Below are positions 37,078-47,578 of a stretch of 64,000 bases of DNA, one piece after another. Source of the DNA: Phellopilus nigrolimitatus (Eukaryota; Basidiomycota; Agaricomycetes; Hymenochaetales; Hymenochaetaceae); NCBI GenBank assembly GCA_021029095.1, contig JAJOHG010000021.1, positions 248,001 to 312,000 on the forward strand, read 5' to 3'. Numbering within the stretch: position 1 is the stretch's first letter; every line of letters starts with the position of its first letter. A program made the translations under genes and the position numbers. The notes beneath the pieces are model-generated. The model worked only from the letters and a program-made list of their open reading frames with translations. It ran no database searches and was not told the DNA's origin.

Positions 37078-37770
37078 TCCAGGTATAACTTGCATGAAAT
37101 GCATGAATTCGTTACATGAAGGATGATCTGGCGGTCAGTTTAATAAAAGCACGGAATAAATAGCTAAGCATTTGCCAAAGAAAAGTCGAAGCTCATCCGG
37201 CAACTTTAATGAAGTCATCCATTGCCTTCCTCGAGAGCGGACCCTAGCGCCTCATGATGTAAAGGTCGTGACCCCACTATAGACGTCACTGAACTGAGGT
37301 AGGATGCGAAGTCGTCCTTTAGATATCGGCTAGCACAACGAGCTCGTATAGTCCTCCAGGCCCCATTGACGAGATCACTTGAGCTCAAGGACTATCATCG
37401 ACCGGTCCACTCAGATACAGCGGCGCGCTCAGAAACAAGTTTGTATAACAAAGTACTCAGCCATAATGTAATTCAGACTCTTCAAATTCATTTCGGGTCC
37501 GAGGCCGAGCCACATTACACACTTCCTGTCAATCCCTGCTGTCGACACCATCTGCACCTGTATTATCCTAAACGACGGATGACCCGCATTGTTTGAAAAC
37601 ATTACTTTTAGTCGAGCCGTGGTTATCTCCGGAATGCATGTCTTAGTTGGACCCAGTTTAGTATGAAGAACGTTGAGCAAGCGGGTCGAAAACTATAACA
37701 TTAATGATAAAATAGCCGCAACATCGTATAGAATCATAGGAACACCATTGCAGCGCTGCCATAGTCACAA
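37078..37770. other. Intergenic stretch between convergent amidase and kinase genes
   Basis: Contains 3' ends of both genes. No coding series or repeat recognised. Confidence 0.4.
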
Positions 37771-39567
37771 CTATTCCTTGGAAGGTAACTTCCGCCATAA
37801 TTCCGTCTTCAGGAGCCGCAACTCCTCGCAGCGCAGCAACTTGAGAGGACTTCCGGAAGGTTTGACGGCCTAAGGATGCATTACCGCGTGAGTATATGCA
37901 AAAAATCAACGAGTCAAAGCAAAATGTACTTGATGCTTCTCCTTGCAATCGTGTACTCGACTTCCGGAAAAGTCAACAATAGACAACCCTCCGGTGGCAG
38001 TTTCAACAACGTTACGTGGCTCAAGATCCGTATGCTCTATGCCTAGAGCGTGTAGTTTCTGTGCCATTTTGAAAACTCGTATCCTACATGCAGAGTGAGA
38101 CCCAGAAACCAAGTAATCAATGAACCCAGATCACTCACTTTCCGGCTTGAGTTAGGTCTCCCCATTCCATCAAAGCCACATCATGCTTCTCCAGAACCAG
38201 CATAGAAAGTAAATCGCTCTCGAAAAACCCAAAGCACTGAGGTGCTATGCGCTTCGACGGTTGTTCGCACTGGCTATAAGCGCGTTCTAGAATTTGGTAG
38301 ATGCGGAACTCGTTTCGAAGTCGTTCACGCTTTCTCTTGTGTTCGCTACTCAGTATCTCAACATACTTGACAGCGAATGCGCGAGGAATCAGATTGTCCT
38401 GAGCAATATTCGTCTCCCATATACCTTCGCGAACCACCCCAGTTGAGCCACGACCGAGAATTGTATCGAGCCACAAGAAGATAGGCTCGTCGGTATTATT
38501 TGTAAGCGCGGTCGTGGACATAGGATCTACTTCTTGAAGAGAGAACCAGTGCCGTTCTAGCCTTTCCGGAGGCGCCAGTGTGATTTTTAATGTGCGAGGT
38601 ACTTCAGGAATATGATCCAAATTCAGTTTTGCATCTTCGGCAATGTCATTGAGGCAGACATCTTCTTGAACCTCTGACGAGGGCACATTGACATTATTTG
38701 CAGTGGCCAAGAGGGCACCAAGAAAGGCGCGGAAAGGCTTAATTTCGCCCTCTATCGAGAACATTGGGGAATACTTCAGGTAAGGTCGTTTGTCATCGGA
38801 ACAAAAACGCAAAATAATCCAGTGATTGTGCGAAGTCAAGAACAACCACACCGTATGCCACGAGGCCATGTATATAGCAGCCTGACAGGTAAATTGAATA
38901 ATCAATCCATCCGAGTGAGCAGCAAACCGACCTCCAAAATGACCTTCTCCATCAATGTTCGGCTGTTCGACCAATCCAAGCAGAATCCATGCGGCGGTAA
39001 ACATCTTCCAACCTCAGATAGGACATTATCTGCCTTAGCTTGAGCGAGAGCGACCACCGACGAGTCAACTTTAAGAATGAGATCGACTTCCGATCCGTAT
39101 CGTTCAGGTGAGCTTTGCTCTTCAATAACAAGCTTCTTGTCCACGACATGGAGGTATTTCGCCGCTGCATGTATAAATCCCATATGAAGAACGACCGCCT
39201 AACCAGCTTATCATCTACAGCAAGTACAAATGCAACCCGAAAGGCTCACCTTCGCTTCTAACATGTTCTTTTCCCAATGCGAGCTATCCAGTTCGAGTTC
39301 GGGCGTGAAACAATGATGTAATTGGGTCTCTTCCAAAGCGCTTGGTCGCGTGTCACCTAGAATGTTGTCCAGAGTAGCACAAAGAGTATTGACCAGACTC
39401 TCATCTCGAAGAGCAATTTCAGCTTTCCATGGGCGATCCAGCTGGTCTGCCTCAAGCATGCTGGGAACCGTCGTGTTGCGAACATTTTTCAAGTCAGATT
39501 TGGGGAAAGGAAAACGAGCATGATCTCTCAGAAAGTCTTGCAGTCTCTGAATTTCGTCACCCGCCAT
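37771..39567 (-). CDS. FunK1-like atypical protein kinase with nuclease-like N-terminal domain
   Basis: Five exons (39250-39567, 38932-39198, 38139-38881, 37930-38083, 37771-37869) join without a break to 526 residues. The N-terminal third contains YGSEVDLILKVDSSV and ALAQAKADNVL, the spaced Asp and Gln-x-Lys of a PD-(D/E)XK-like core, then a hydrophobic pair of strands (AIYMASWHTVWLFLTS, WIILRF). The kinase part has a glycine loop LGRGSTGVVREG, a VAIK-type Lys in FAVKYVEI, catalytic loop IEHTDLEPRNVV and a DFS in place of DFG. HTD instead of HRD and the Glu after Leu make it atypical but probably active. Fungal kinases of this kind (FunK1) are expanded in mushrooms. A MITE nest lies about 80 bases upstream of the ATG, so its promoter may be altered. 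Confidence 0.8.
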
Positions 39568-39649
39568 CGTTGAGTTGTTGCAAGCTGTGGAATGAAAATT
39601 GGTCTGTGTTGCCACCAGGAACAAGCGTGCGCAAACAGTGTCTCATATG

Positions 39650-40160
39650 TAGCTCCGCACATATCGTACAGGTGGGTCAGAAAAGTCTTCGGCCCCCCTA
39701 AAAAAGGAAGGTGGTTCCCGTCCGCGTCGCTCACACAGAAAAAGGTCAAAAAATGGTTCATAACTATGCGAGCCCGTGCCCTAGATACGTATAAGAAACA
39801 AAAAATTATGCACTGATTTTTGGAGGGGATGATTTGAGCTGGCAGCGTACCATAAACAATGGTGAGTGGCGCCGCGTCGTGCGCTACGCAGGCGGGAATC
39901 GCCTGCCTTTTTTAGGGGGGGCCGAAGACTTTTCTGACCCACCTGTATATGGATACGGCCAACCCCGAATGCGGTATGATACGGATTGTATCCAAACACG
40001 GCCCGTACTCATTACCTCGCTGAGGCTCCGGTTGTTGTTCGAAGCTAGAAGGCACAAGCGAGGTGAATGAGTTCATTATATCCGTCAGATATCCATATCC
40101 CTTAAAAACAAGCAAGGCACCTCACTACAACTGTAATTACGGATACGGTGCGGATCCCTA
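39650..40160. mobile_element. Diverged hAT-like non-autonomous element, split by a nested MITE
   Basis: The left end TAGCTCCGCACATATCG and the right end ACGGTGCGGATCCCTA are inverted relatives of the termini of the hAT-type element at 55775-56222 (TAGGGCTCCGCACCGTA). Removing the nested element 39669-39946 leaves about 230 bases rich in CGTA/TACGG. No matching 8-base target duplication is visible, so the copy is old or end-damaged. Confidence 0.55.
39669..39946. mobile_element. Tc1/mariner-type MITE (278 bases) nested in the hAT-like element
   Basis: Terminal inverted repeats start CAGGTGGGTCAGAAAAGTC and extend about 45 bases with few mismatches; the other end is the reverse complement ending CCCACCTG. 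Both ends are flanked by TA (39667-39668 and 39947-39948), the target duplication of Tc1/mariner transposases. There is no coding capacity, so movement needed a transposase in trans. Confidence 0.85.
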
Positions 40161-40357
40161 CAGATGCTATTGGAGATGAACTGGATCCAATTTGCATGAA
40201 TTAGTTGCCTGAAGGATGGACTAACAATCAATTTAGCATAGTCACGGAACCGAGTACATGTACAATACACACAGGGGGGAATTGTTATACAACTATACAG
40301 GCATCTGTTCAATTGGTACCCACCCTTTCGGGTAGAGCAGAAACGGAACGACCACCC

Positions 40358-42794
40358 TCACCAAGACCAGCTCTCCAGCCTGGTCTGCGCAGAGACATAT
40401 TCGCTTCTGATCGTCTCGACAACCTTCTCACTTCTCGGAATGAGGCGGCAGTCGAAGCTGACAGGCTTTGAGTTGAAGCCGTTCGTGTAGTTCCACGAGT
40501 CTGGGATGATCGCCTTCCCGCTCTTGTCGAGGGCAGGGAGAATATCGAATGCCCACATGAGGCGCGCGATATTGATGAAGATGGAATTGCGCGCGAGATG
40601 CATGCCGGGGCAGATGCGCCGCCCGAAGCCGAAAGGGAGTTCGAACGAGGTAAGACGTGGGTCGGTCGCTTCGAGGAAAACGCTCCGGGCGGAATTCATC
40701 TGGATTAGGGAACATTTCGGGGTCATTCACGATTCCGCTAAAAAAAAAAGTGAGTGTCGTGTAACAAACAAAAAACGTCGAGCCAGATGAAATCCTCACG
40801 CGAGGTTGGCGAAGACGGTGGACCCCTTCGGGATGAACATGCCATTGTACTCGTCGTCGGATGTGACCGCATGCGGCGTGCCGCCTAGGACGGCGACAGG
40901 TCGCCAGCGAAGCGTCTCGTTCACCATCGCACCTATGTACGGCAGGCTGTCATAATCGTCAAACTCAGGCATGCGGTCCGCGCCGACTACAGAGTCGATT
41001 TCGGCCTGAGCTTTCTTCATGACACCGGGGAAATGTAGCATGGCGACTGAAGCGTTAATCAGTACATGAGAAGCTTTCTTAGGAGACGTTGGAACGTACG
41101 AATGAAGGTGGTAAGCGTCCCTCCCGTCTTGAGTGAACAAGTGATGTAGTGTCGGTGTGGTTAATCAATGCCATAAAATTTTGATTTAAGAATGAACTCC
41201 TCACTGTCTCGATTCCTGCCCCGAATGGAGACGACACGGTATACGCCAGGAAGAGGTCATCCATACCCTCTTTCTCCTGATTGTTCAGAGCCTGCACCGT
41301 CAGGCAGTCCGGGATGGTCCCTTCAGCCGTGCGCTGCTTAACATCGTCAAATAGGTGCATAAGAAGCTTGATGTCGCGCTTCTTTTGAATCTCGGGTTCG
41401 CGGCGGAACCATTGGAGGAATTTCTTGAAGATAGATAATTTAGGCTTTTGGAGATTTTGGACGGATTGACGCACGTACTGGAAGCTTGAGAAGCCAAGGC
41501 CACGCCTCAACGATATATTTTCCGGGGATGCTTTGGAAAGGACTTAGAATGTCTGTCTGACTGCAGCGGAGAAGACTTACTTTACACTATACGAGAACGC
41601 CCGATTGATCAAAGCTTCACTTTCACAAGAAATACGTTTGCACGCCGTACCTTGTCAAATCTGCCTCATGACTGCATCAATAACAGGTTGCCTACATTTA
41701 GGACGATAGAAATACGTACAGTCCATCGCAATCATATTTTCCTCCACGATCCACTCCTCCACGCTCTCGACGCGTCTGCCGTACGTCACAGAAGGTAACC
41801 ACCGACGCAGCATACCTGGAAATGTTAAGTACACGGTCGTTTCGTATAATATCCCGCTTAGGGAAAACAAAACGCTACCTTTGAATATGCTTCTCGTACT
41901 CCTTCGGATTCTCGACGATCTGCTGCATCGCAACCTTCGACTCGAGAGTCTGGATGTCCTTGTACTTGACGGCCTGGCGCGCATGAAAACCGGAATGTAG
42001 CACCTAAGCTCAGGGAGAAATGACAGGTAAAATATCAATGATAAAAAGATGAGGGAATAATCGGACCTTTCGCCACTTTCTCCAAGCTTCGCCATAAGGA
42101 AGCATCAGCCCCCGCATATTATCTGACAGGATTTCTCCGCTATCGAGGTCAGGTTTAGAAAGATTGGAAGAGTAGTGGCGTCAAAAGGTGTTCAGCGGAT
42201 AGGTAGAAGGAAATAAACGAAGAAACCAAAATAAAGAAAGAAGACGCACGCCATGACGAAACGCGGCCTGCTCGAGTAGATCTCGGAGCGCTTCTCGAGG
42301 AGGTCCCATGCCGCCCAAGCAGTCCCTAGAACTATGTAATACCAGAAATAGATCGCCGGTATGAAAGACTCAAACAGAAGCATCAGTCGTATGTGCCGAC
42401 AAACCAATGATTGGGGTACTCCCGAAGAAGAGTGATACCACCGGGCCTTTGAAGGAGAAAATAATGCATAAGCTACTTGAAATTGCACATCCGAATATAG
42501 GAAACATTGCGAGTACTCGTACTCACCATACCGCTTGTTTAGCTGCTCAAAGGCCCGCCAAGGCTTCACGGCGGGCATCTGGTAGTTATTGCCAACAAAC
42601 GGCAGCCCAAGCGGACCTGGGGGCATTTTCCGTCGAAGATTCACATTTTTCCAGACATAAGTGGCAAGTAAGATCAATGCGGTTCCCAGGCCAAGAAAGA
42701 CGACTTGGACATCGCTATCCTTCACGGACTTCGAGTATTGTTCCATTATCTGAGCTGGAGACATAGAGAGATTTGAAAGAATCTCGGAGGACAT
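40358..42794 (-). CDS. Cytochrome P450 monooxygenase, copy 2 (two frame breaks)
   Basis: The N terminus has a membrane anchor (VVFLGLGTALILLATYVW), then KMPPGPLGLPFVGN, the proline-rich hinge of fungal microsomal P450s. YGEAWRKWRK is the C-helix, ETLRWRP the K-helix and FGFGRRICPG the haem loop. The I-helix region reads SSPFGAGIET, continuing TGGTLTTFI across an intron, with no classic AGxDTT. A 10-base micro-exon at 41651-41660 rebuilds DYLTSIPGKYIVEAWPWL. One extra base is needed in the A4 run 40677-40680 (RPERFLEATDPR) and one near 41792 (VVTSVTYGRR); frames resume exactly after both. Restored length is about 520 residues. It is not a close copy of the 24-kb P450. The substrate is unknown. 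Confidence 0.9.
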
Positions 42795-43462
42795 GGCGTC
42801 GGAGTGCCTTCAGCGCAAATCGAGAGATCGTGATTGGAAGCGAGAGACAGTGGTACTTCAATCAGACCTAAGGTGATATGGAGAAGACTCCGTACCGACT
42901 TTATACTCGAGCCAGTTGCGCCAGTCATGGATAAACAGATCAAGCGAAGCCAATGGTCACTTCGTGAGTATAACACCCATGATCATTTGTTGTAAGCCCA
43001 AGTGAACCCGTGGTCATCTTAGCCGTAATCTAATTCATAGCTATCGGCGTCGATGTAGGGCGAGGCCTTGAATAGCCGTGAGAAAGAAAGCTTCATATTG
43101 GATGCCGATATGTTCTACATGTTGGAATCAGATGTGAAAGAGAGTATTCATCATAGTGTCATTTTTCCACTGCCCACGATTCCTGACGTAATCTACTTTC
43201 ACGTTTTTGATTGCAATGGCTGTGTAGCTGTATCACGGTCACATTCCAGGAAAGTGTACAAAGAATGTGGGAACGTGTGCCTTATAATGGGTGGTCAACA
43301 TACATAGCCACATGGCACTACCATACGTCACACTGCTCCTCGTGAGTCTTCTGGTTTGTGTCTGGTCAGTTATTGTCTGTCCTTTGGATAAAAAGGCTTG
43401 ATTTGTTTTCTATTGTGATGGCCTATGTCTAAAATATATATCCATGTATAATTTTCTGCATA
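42795..43462. other. 5' region of P450 copy 2, with a short repeat shared with 46.6 kb
   Basis: No gene seen. Bases 43129-43171 match 46599-46643 over about 45 bases (shared blocks GTGAAAGAGAG and ATTCATCATA). Confidence 0.5.
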
Positions 43463-44233
43463 CAGTTGATTATCTCATAACGAATAAGCTACTAATGCAT
43501 AAATCTAGTAATGCATAGAAAATGGTGGGCTCCGACGTCGTGCCCGCGTTACAGCGCTTTTCATAACTACGCGGAATCGCGAAAATCCGTGCGCCACCCA
43601 CGCCACCTAAAAGATGACACACTCGGTCCCACGACCGTGTTACAAAGATGAAGTGAGATGATCCGAGATTCGGCATGCGTTTGTTAAGGCAGAAAGCCTG
43701 ATGCAATCTGATCTGAACGTTCGGCAACCAGATACAGCCTGATCCGGGCACTCGGCACTCCGGCAATTGCTTAGATGATAGGATCGTGCGAGTATATTTG
43801 TCACGCAATCGGTGGCGAGGCGGCACGAGATTTTTTGCGATTCCGCATAGTTATGAAAACAGCTGTAATATGCACAAAATCTACTATTTAATATTGCATA
43901 AGACTTTGGCGGTTTATGCATAAATATATAGGCAATTTTAGAAATTTTGGGATCCAATGTTTTTGAAAATACATCCCACAATGCTATAGAACTGCTTACT
44001 TCGGACAATGTTCCAGGATTACGCTTTAAAAGGTGTAAGTTATGGATTTTCTAAGGTTCTGTCATGACATAATATGCCATATTCGGATAATGCTGAGCTT
44101 AGTCACTCCCTATAGCAAGAAATGTATTTTTTAAATCATTTAAGAATCATTTAAATATATGTACTATTGCATAATATCTGTTAATGCATAGGAAATCCTG
44201 GAACGAGCGTATGCATTATGAGATAATCAACTG
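43463..44233. mobile_element. Tc1/mariner-like non-autonomous element (771 bases) containing a second MITE
   Basis: The left terminus CAGTTGATTATCTCATAA is the exact reverse complement of the right terminus at 44216-44233. The left flank is TA; the right flank is TT, one step from a TA duplication. No transposase frame is present. Sub-terminal direct repeats containing AATGCATAGRAAA occur near 43510 and 44180. Confidence 0.75.
43552..43865. mobile_element. Nested TA-flanked MITE (314 bases)
   Basis: Terminal inverted repeats start CAGCGCTTTTCATAACTA and at the other end CAGCTGTTTTCATAACTA in reverse complement, and extend about 45 bases. TA flanks both ends (43550-43551 and 43866-43867). It lies wholly inside the 43463-44233 element, so it inserted later. 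A 118-codon minus-strand frame here is a by-product of the element. Confidence 0.8.
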
Positions 44234-44319
44234 TTGAACGTCAAAATTGCCCAATACGAACTCGTGGGAAGAGTGGCGCTTGTCCTCGGTTTCTTCGTCC
44301 TCTAACCACAACGAAAAAC

Positions 44320-45539
44320 ATGGCCCAACCGCTCAGACAAGTACCAGAGCCAGTTAAATTGCGGATCAGCTTTTCCTTGGACGAATGGCTTACCATTCTA
44401 GAGATTCCTTTTGATATGTTCCCTCACTTCTCTTCTAGATCTCGCAAGTGGCTAGATTACTTGGGCTATGCTTTAACAGGATCCGATGGGACTTTGTCAC
44501 AGTTCAGCAACATCCAGGCAGTGGCATGTGACCTTGACGCTTCTGTAGCTCCGGGAGATGTCTACTATTTCCACGCAAGCGGTGACATTGTGTTTGTCGA
44601 CCCAGACATCTTAACGACCAAATCAAGTCATTCCTCCCAAGCTTGGGATTCGGGATTCCGGGATGCGCTGGTCACCCGTGACGGAATGTGCCCTTCACGT
44701 CGGTATCGCCGGAGCTGTGCGATGCCGCACATTTGCTAGCCCATGCAAAGGGCGATGAGGTTAAGTCATCTTTGTATATTCCATTTATACATTGCGCGCC
44801 TTGACGTTGCCGGCGTAGTACATCAAATTATTGACGAGCATGCGGACCAAGGAACAGCTAGTCAGAGGAGATAGATGATCCACGAAATGGGCTTCTTGTC
44901 AGAAGAGGCCTTCACGGATGGATGGGGACTGGGCCGCTTGGGTTTTTACAGGTATACTTGTTGCTTTTTACCCTCTGTAGTGGACTTTATTCATCTGTTG
45001 TTTGTCAGACCCCTACTCGGTCACTGAAATCCAGCGACATTCATGAGGGTGCCGAGCCCGACGCATACCATCTTACCATACATGTTTTTTTGGAAAATAG
45101 TAATTCTCGGCAGTCTTATGATCACTACAAGGCAGCGAGTCTACGTTCACCTCTTCCAGACGACTGGCCCCCAGAAGTCATCTTCACCTTTCTTTATGGT
45201 GGAGCAGTCCTGTGGGCCTGGGGACCTAAGCCTTTTCCACAAGACCTCTATACACGGGTTCGTCGTCAATACTATCCGGAAGGTCTTCGTACGCGAGGTT
45301 TAAACAAAGACGGAGAGGCGAGGGCAGAAGAGGAAAGGAGGAAAAAAGCGACGAGCGAGAACGAAAGAGCTGACAGAGCGAAGAAGCGTTCCGGAGAGAG
45401 CATCGACGGGCAGGATATGATCATGGCGCTGTGGAGCATATTCCACGACAAGGCAATGGAAAGAGCGAAGGAGACGGCAGAGTCCAAGTCAAAGCAGCGT
45501 TCAACAGAAAAGGTAACATCGTGGCTGGATGATCAGTAG
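44320..45539 (+). CDS. HNH-nuclease-like basidiomycete protein (two compensating frame breaks)
   Basis: Exons 44320-44759, 44819-44951 and 45009-45539 encode about 367 residues. The central part reads GFRDALVTRDGMC, then SPELCDAAHLLAHAKGDE and IDDPRNGLLVRRGLHGWMG: the Cys-flanked DAAH and R-N-G-L-x-L/H pattern of the fungal HNH domain, where His and Asn act at a metal-dependent nuclease centre. The C-terminal ~170 residues are charged and helical (EARAEEERRKKATSENER). One base appears missing in the C3 run near 44693 and one extra near 44862; they cancel, so the exon-2/3 junction keeps its phase. The role of these abundant agaricomycete HNH proteins is unknown. The TA-type MITE pair lies about 90 bases upstream of the start. 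Confidence 0.75.
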
Positions 45540-45774
45540 CCAGCAGGTATCACTTTTCCCTCTCGATGTAGCTATGTATTGTCGAGTAATTATAAAAGTG
45601 CAATGACTGTAGTCTTTTTATTTATTTTTATTTTTATTTTTACGTTTATCACATTTTCGTTTGCGATAGGCGTGAACAGTCGGCTGAGTGCGGTACGCGC
45701 TCCGAGAACGTATACGTTGATCGAAACAGCGAGCACCTTCATGTTCATCCCACCCTACCTTGATCTTTGGTAGA

Positions 45775-46643
45775 ATGGACCGTTTTACGACGCTCGAACC
45801 TGTCAAGCTCTATGCGACGGCGGCGACGTCCACCTTGCTCGGGCGCGGCGCGGCGAAGACGCCTAATACCCAGAATTTCATCGGAAGACTGCCTGTGGAT
45901 CTCCACATATCCATTCTCACGTACCTGGCGATACCAGATGTACCAGCGTACAGCAGGGCGTCGCGCATGCTCGCGGAGCTGGCGCGCGACGAGCACACCT
46001 AAGAGGCTACGTGGGATGCGCTCAGCAACGACGCCAGCGGCCCAATCTGTCTTCCCTCCCGCACATCGTCCTCTCGACGCTCTTCCCCGCGCCCTCGCCG
46101 CCGCCGCTGCTCCAGCAGTCGCACACCCTCCACCTCGCACACTACCTCTCCCCTGCGATGCGCGCCGTCCGGAACCATGAGACGCTGGACGTGGCGCTGC
46201 GTAGTGCCGTCGACCGTTCCCAGGCGGGCCTGCTCTCGGCGTTCGATGTCGCGGACGGAAAGAAAGACGAGGCCGGGATGCGCGAGGCCGCACTTGCGAG
46301 CTAGGAGGTCTGGGAGGGCCATCTCAGCGACCGCGCGATGCCCGTCGCAGACTCTGAGCGGATAAGCGCGAGGTCTCCTACGAGCAGGGCGTTGGAAGCC
46401 ATTGTAAAACTTCACGTGCGCATCTCCGTTTGCCTTTCTTTTTCAAGTTTTTGGTATTCATTTTTACAGTCAGCTGAAATGCACGTTGTCAGGAAAGATG
46501 GAGAGCTGGACTTTGATGCCATGGACAAATTTATAGTGCACATCCTCGATGCGCTCCGCGTCGACGGCGTGACTGCCGTCAACGTCCTCCCAGCCGCATC
46601 AGACGTGAAAGAGAGCATTCATCATATTGTCAGTTTTTCACGA
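45775..46643 (+). pseudogene. Truncated recyclin-like (Rcy1) F-box fragment
   Basis: The start MDRFTTLEPVKLYATAATS and NFIGRLPVDLHISILTYLAI (F-box) match the beginning of fungal recyclin-type F-box proteins that act in endosomal recycling and carry a Sec10-like part. A stop follows after ARDEHT, and the next pieces lie in other frames (SPAMRAVRNHETLDVALRSA, then DGELDFDAMDKFIVHILDAL), as expected from more C-terminal recyclin positions with the middle missing. The similarity ends at VLPAAS, where sequence shared with 43129-43171 begins. This is far shorter than the ~800-residue family, so it is a gene fragment rather than a gene with one sequencing error. Confidence 0.6.
46599..46643. repeat. 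45-base block also present at 43129-43171
   Basis: Both copies share TCAGAYGTGAAAGAGAGYAT followed by TCATCATA and a T-rich end, in the same orientation. The copy here is joined directly to the recyclin fragment, marking a rearrangement breakpoint. Confidence 0.6.
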
Positions 46644-46801
46644 GTCAACTGTCAGGGTAAATGAAAGTGACACAAATTAGCCTCGAATCACATGCATAGC
46701 GCCGGCAGAAAATGCGAGGCTTGCTAAGCAGCCTCTAATTATGTAAGTCGGAAGGTCAATTTCTGCTCTGAATCTGCTGCGACGATGAGCATAGACCAGC
46801 C

Positions 46802-46830
46802 GAGAGTCCCAGGCTTCGCCTGGGACTCTC
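46802..46830. repeat. Perfect 13-bp stem hairpin with 3-base loop
   Basis: GAGAGTCCCAGGC, loop TTC, then the exact reverse complement GCCTGGGACTCTC. Two further GGACTCTCTGGG units follow directly. No poly-T follows on either strand, so it is not an obvious Pol III terminator. Confidence 0.8.
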
Positions 46831-46938
46831 TGGGTTCATGGACTCTCTGGGGGTGGACGACTCTGTGGGGTTGCTGCTTATAATATTATGGGTAATTTTT
46901 GAAAGAGGAAGTGCTGTTTTCTTTTAAATACACACTGG

Positions 46939-47182
46939 CAGGTGGTGCCAAAAAGTGTTGAAGCACCATCCAAAAAGGAAAGCAATTCACATCTGTCATC
47001 CTGGGTGCTTTTTCTCCAGCATGTTTACTTGCTATATGTATGACACAACTTTTCCGGTGCTCAAGCATTTTTGTGGATGTATTTAGCGTGTGTAACTGAA
47101 TTGTGACAGTGCGTGTGTCTCGCAGGCAGATGTGAATCACCTTCCCTTTTTGGGAAACATCAACACTTTTTGGTGCCACCTG
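46939..47182. mobile_element. MITE (244 bases) with CAGGTGG...CCACCTG ends
   Basis: About 55 bases at each end are inverted repeats: left CAGGTGGTGCCAAAAAGTG, right in reverse complement CAGGTGGCACCAAAAAGTG, both continuing to CACATCTG. TA follows the right end, but the left flank is GG, so the target duplication is not intact. Ends resemble the Tc1/mariner MITE at 39669 only in the first seven bases, so it is a separate family. Confidence 0.75.
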
Positions 47183-47438
47183 TAAGATAACAGTTTAAAC
47201 ATTTCAAGGTTAAATAGCAGCTTGGAGATTATTTAATTATTGCATGAATGAGGTTTACTTTGAAGCTGTATATTTTAGTGCTGTAGAAGATTGCCATTTA
47301 GGGGTTTATTTGGGCTGTTGTTGCCGCTTTGAGACTGTATTCTCTGATTTGCAGTGCTGCCGCTTTTAGATGTGCATTTATGATCTGCAGAGTTGCCGCT
47401 TTTGGAGGGAGGAAGGGAATTTAATGGATTTGATGGAT

Positions 47439-47520
47439 GACTAAAATGCGCATTTTAGTCAGCGCTGACTAAATATGACTAATTCTGACTAATTCTGACC
47501 AATTCCGATCAATCCTGACA
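47439..47520. repeat. 22-base perfect palindrome followed by degenerate GACTAATTCT decamers
   Basis: GACTAAAATGC is directly followed by its exact reverse complement (47439-47460). From 47465 the unit GACTAA(T/A)(T/A)CT and variants repeat in tandem to about 47515. The surrounding 47185-47438 is AT-rich with no gene. This lies just upstream of the QTRT2 gene. Confidence 0.7.
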
Positions 47521-47578
47521 AAGAATTGATGTGGCTGTGTCTCAAGTGGCCGTTGCCTCTTTATGTTATGATAAGCCT

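Noticed and set aside
43470..43826. 118-codon minus-strand frame
   Set aside because: It lies inside two nested MITEs and has no domain.
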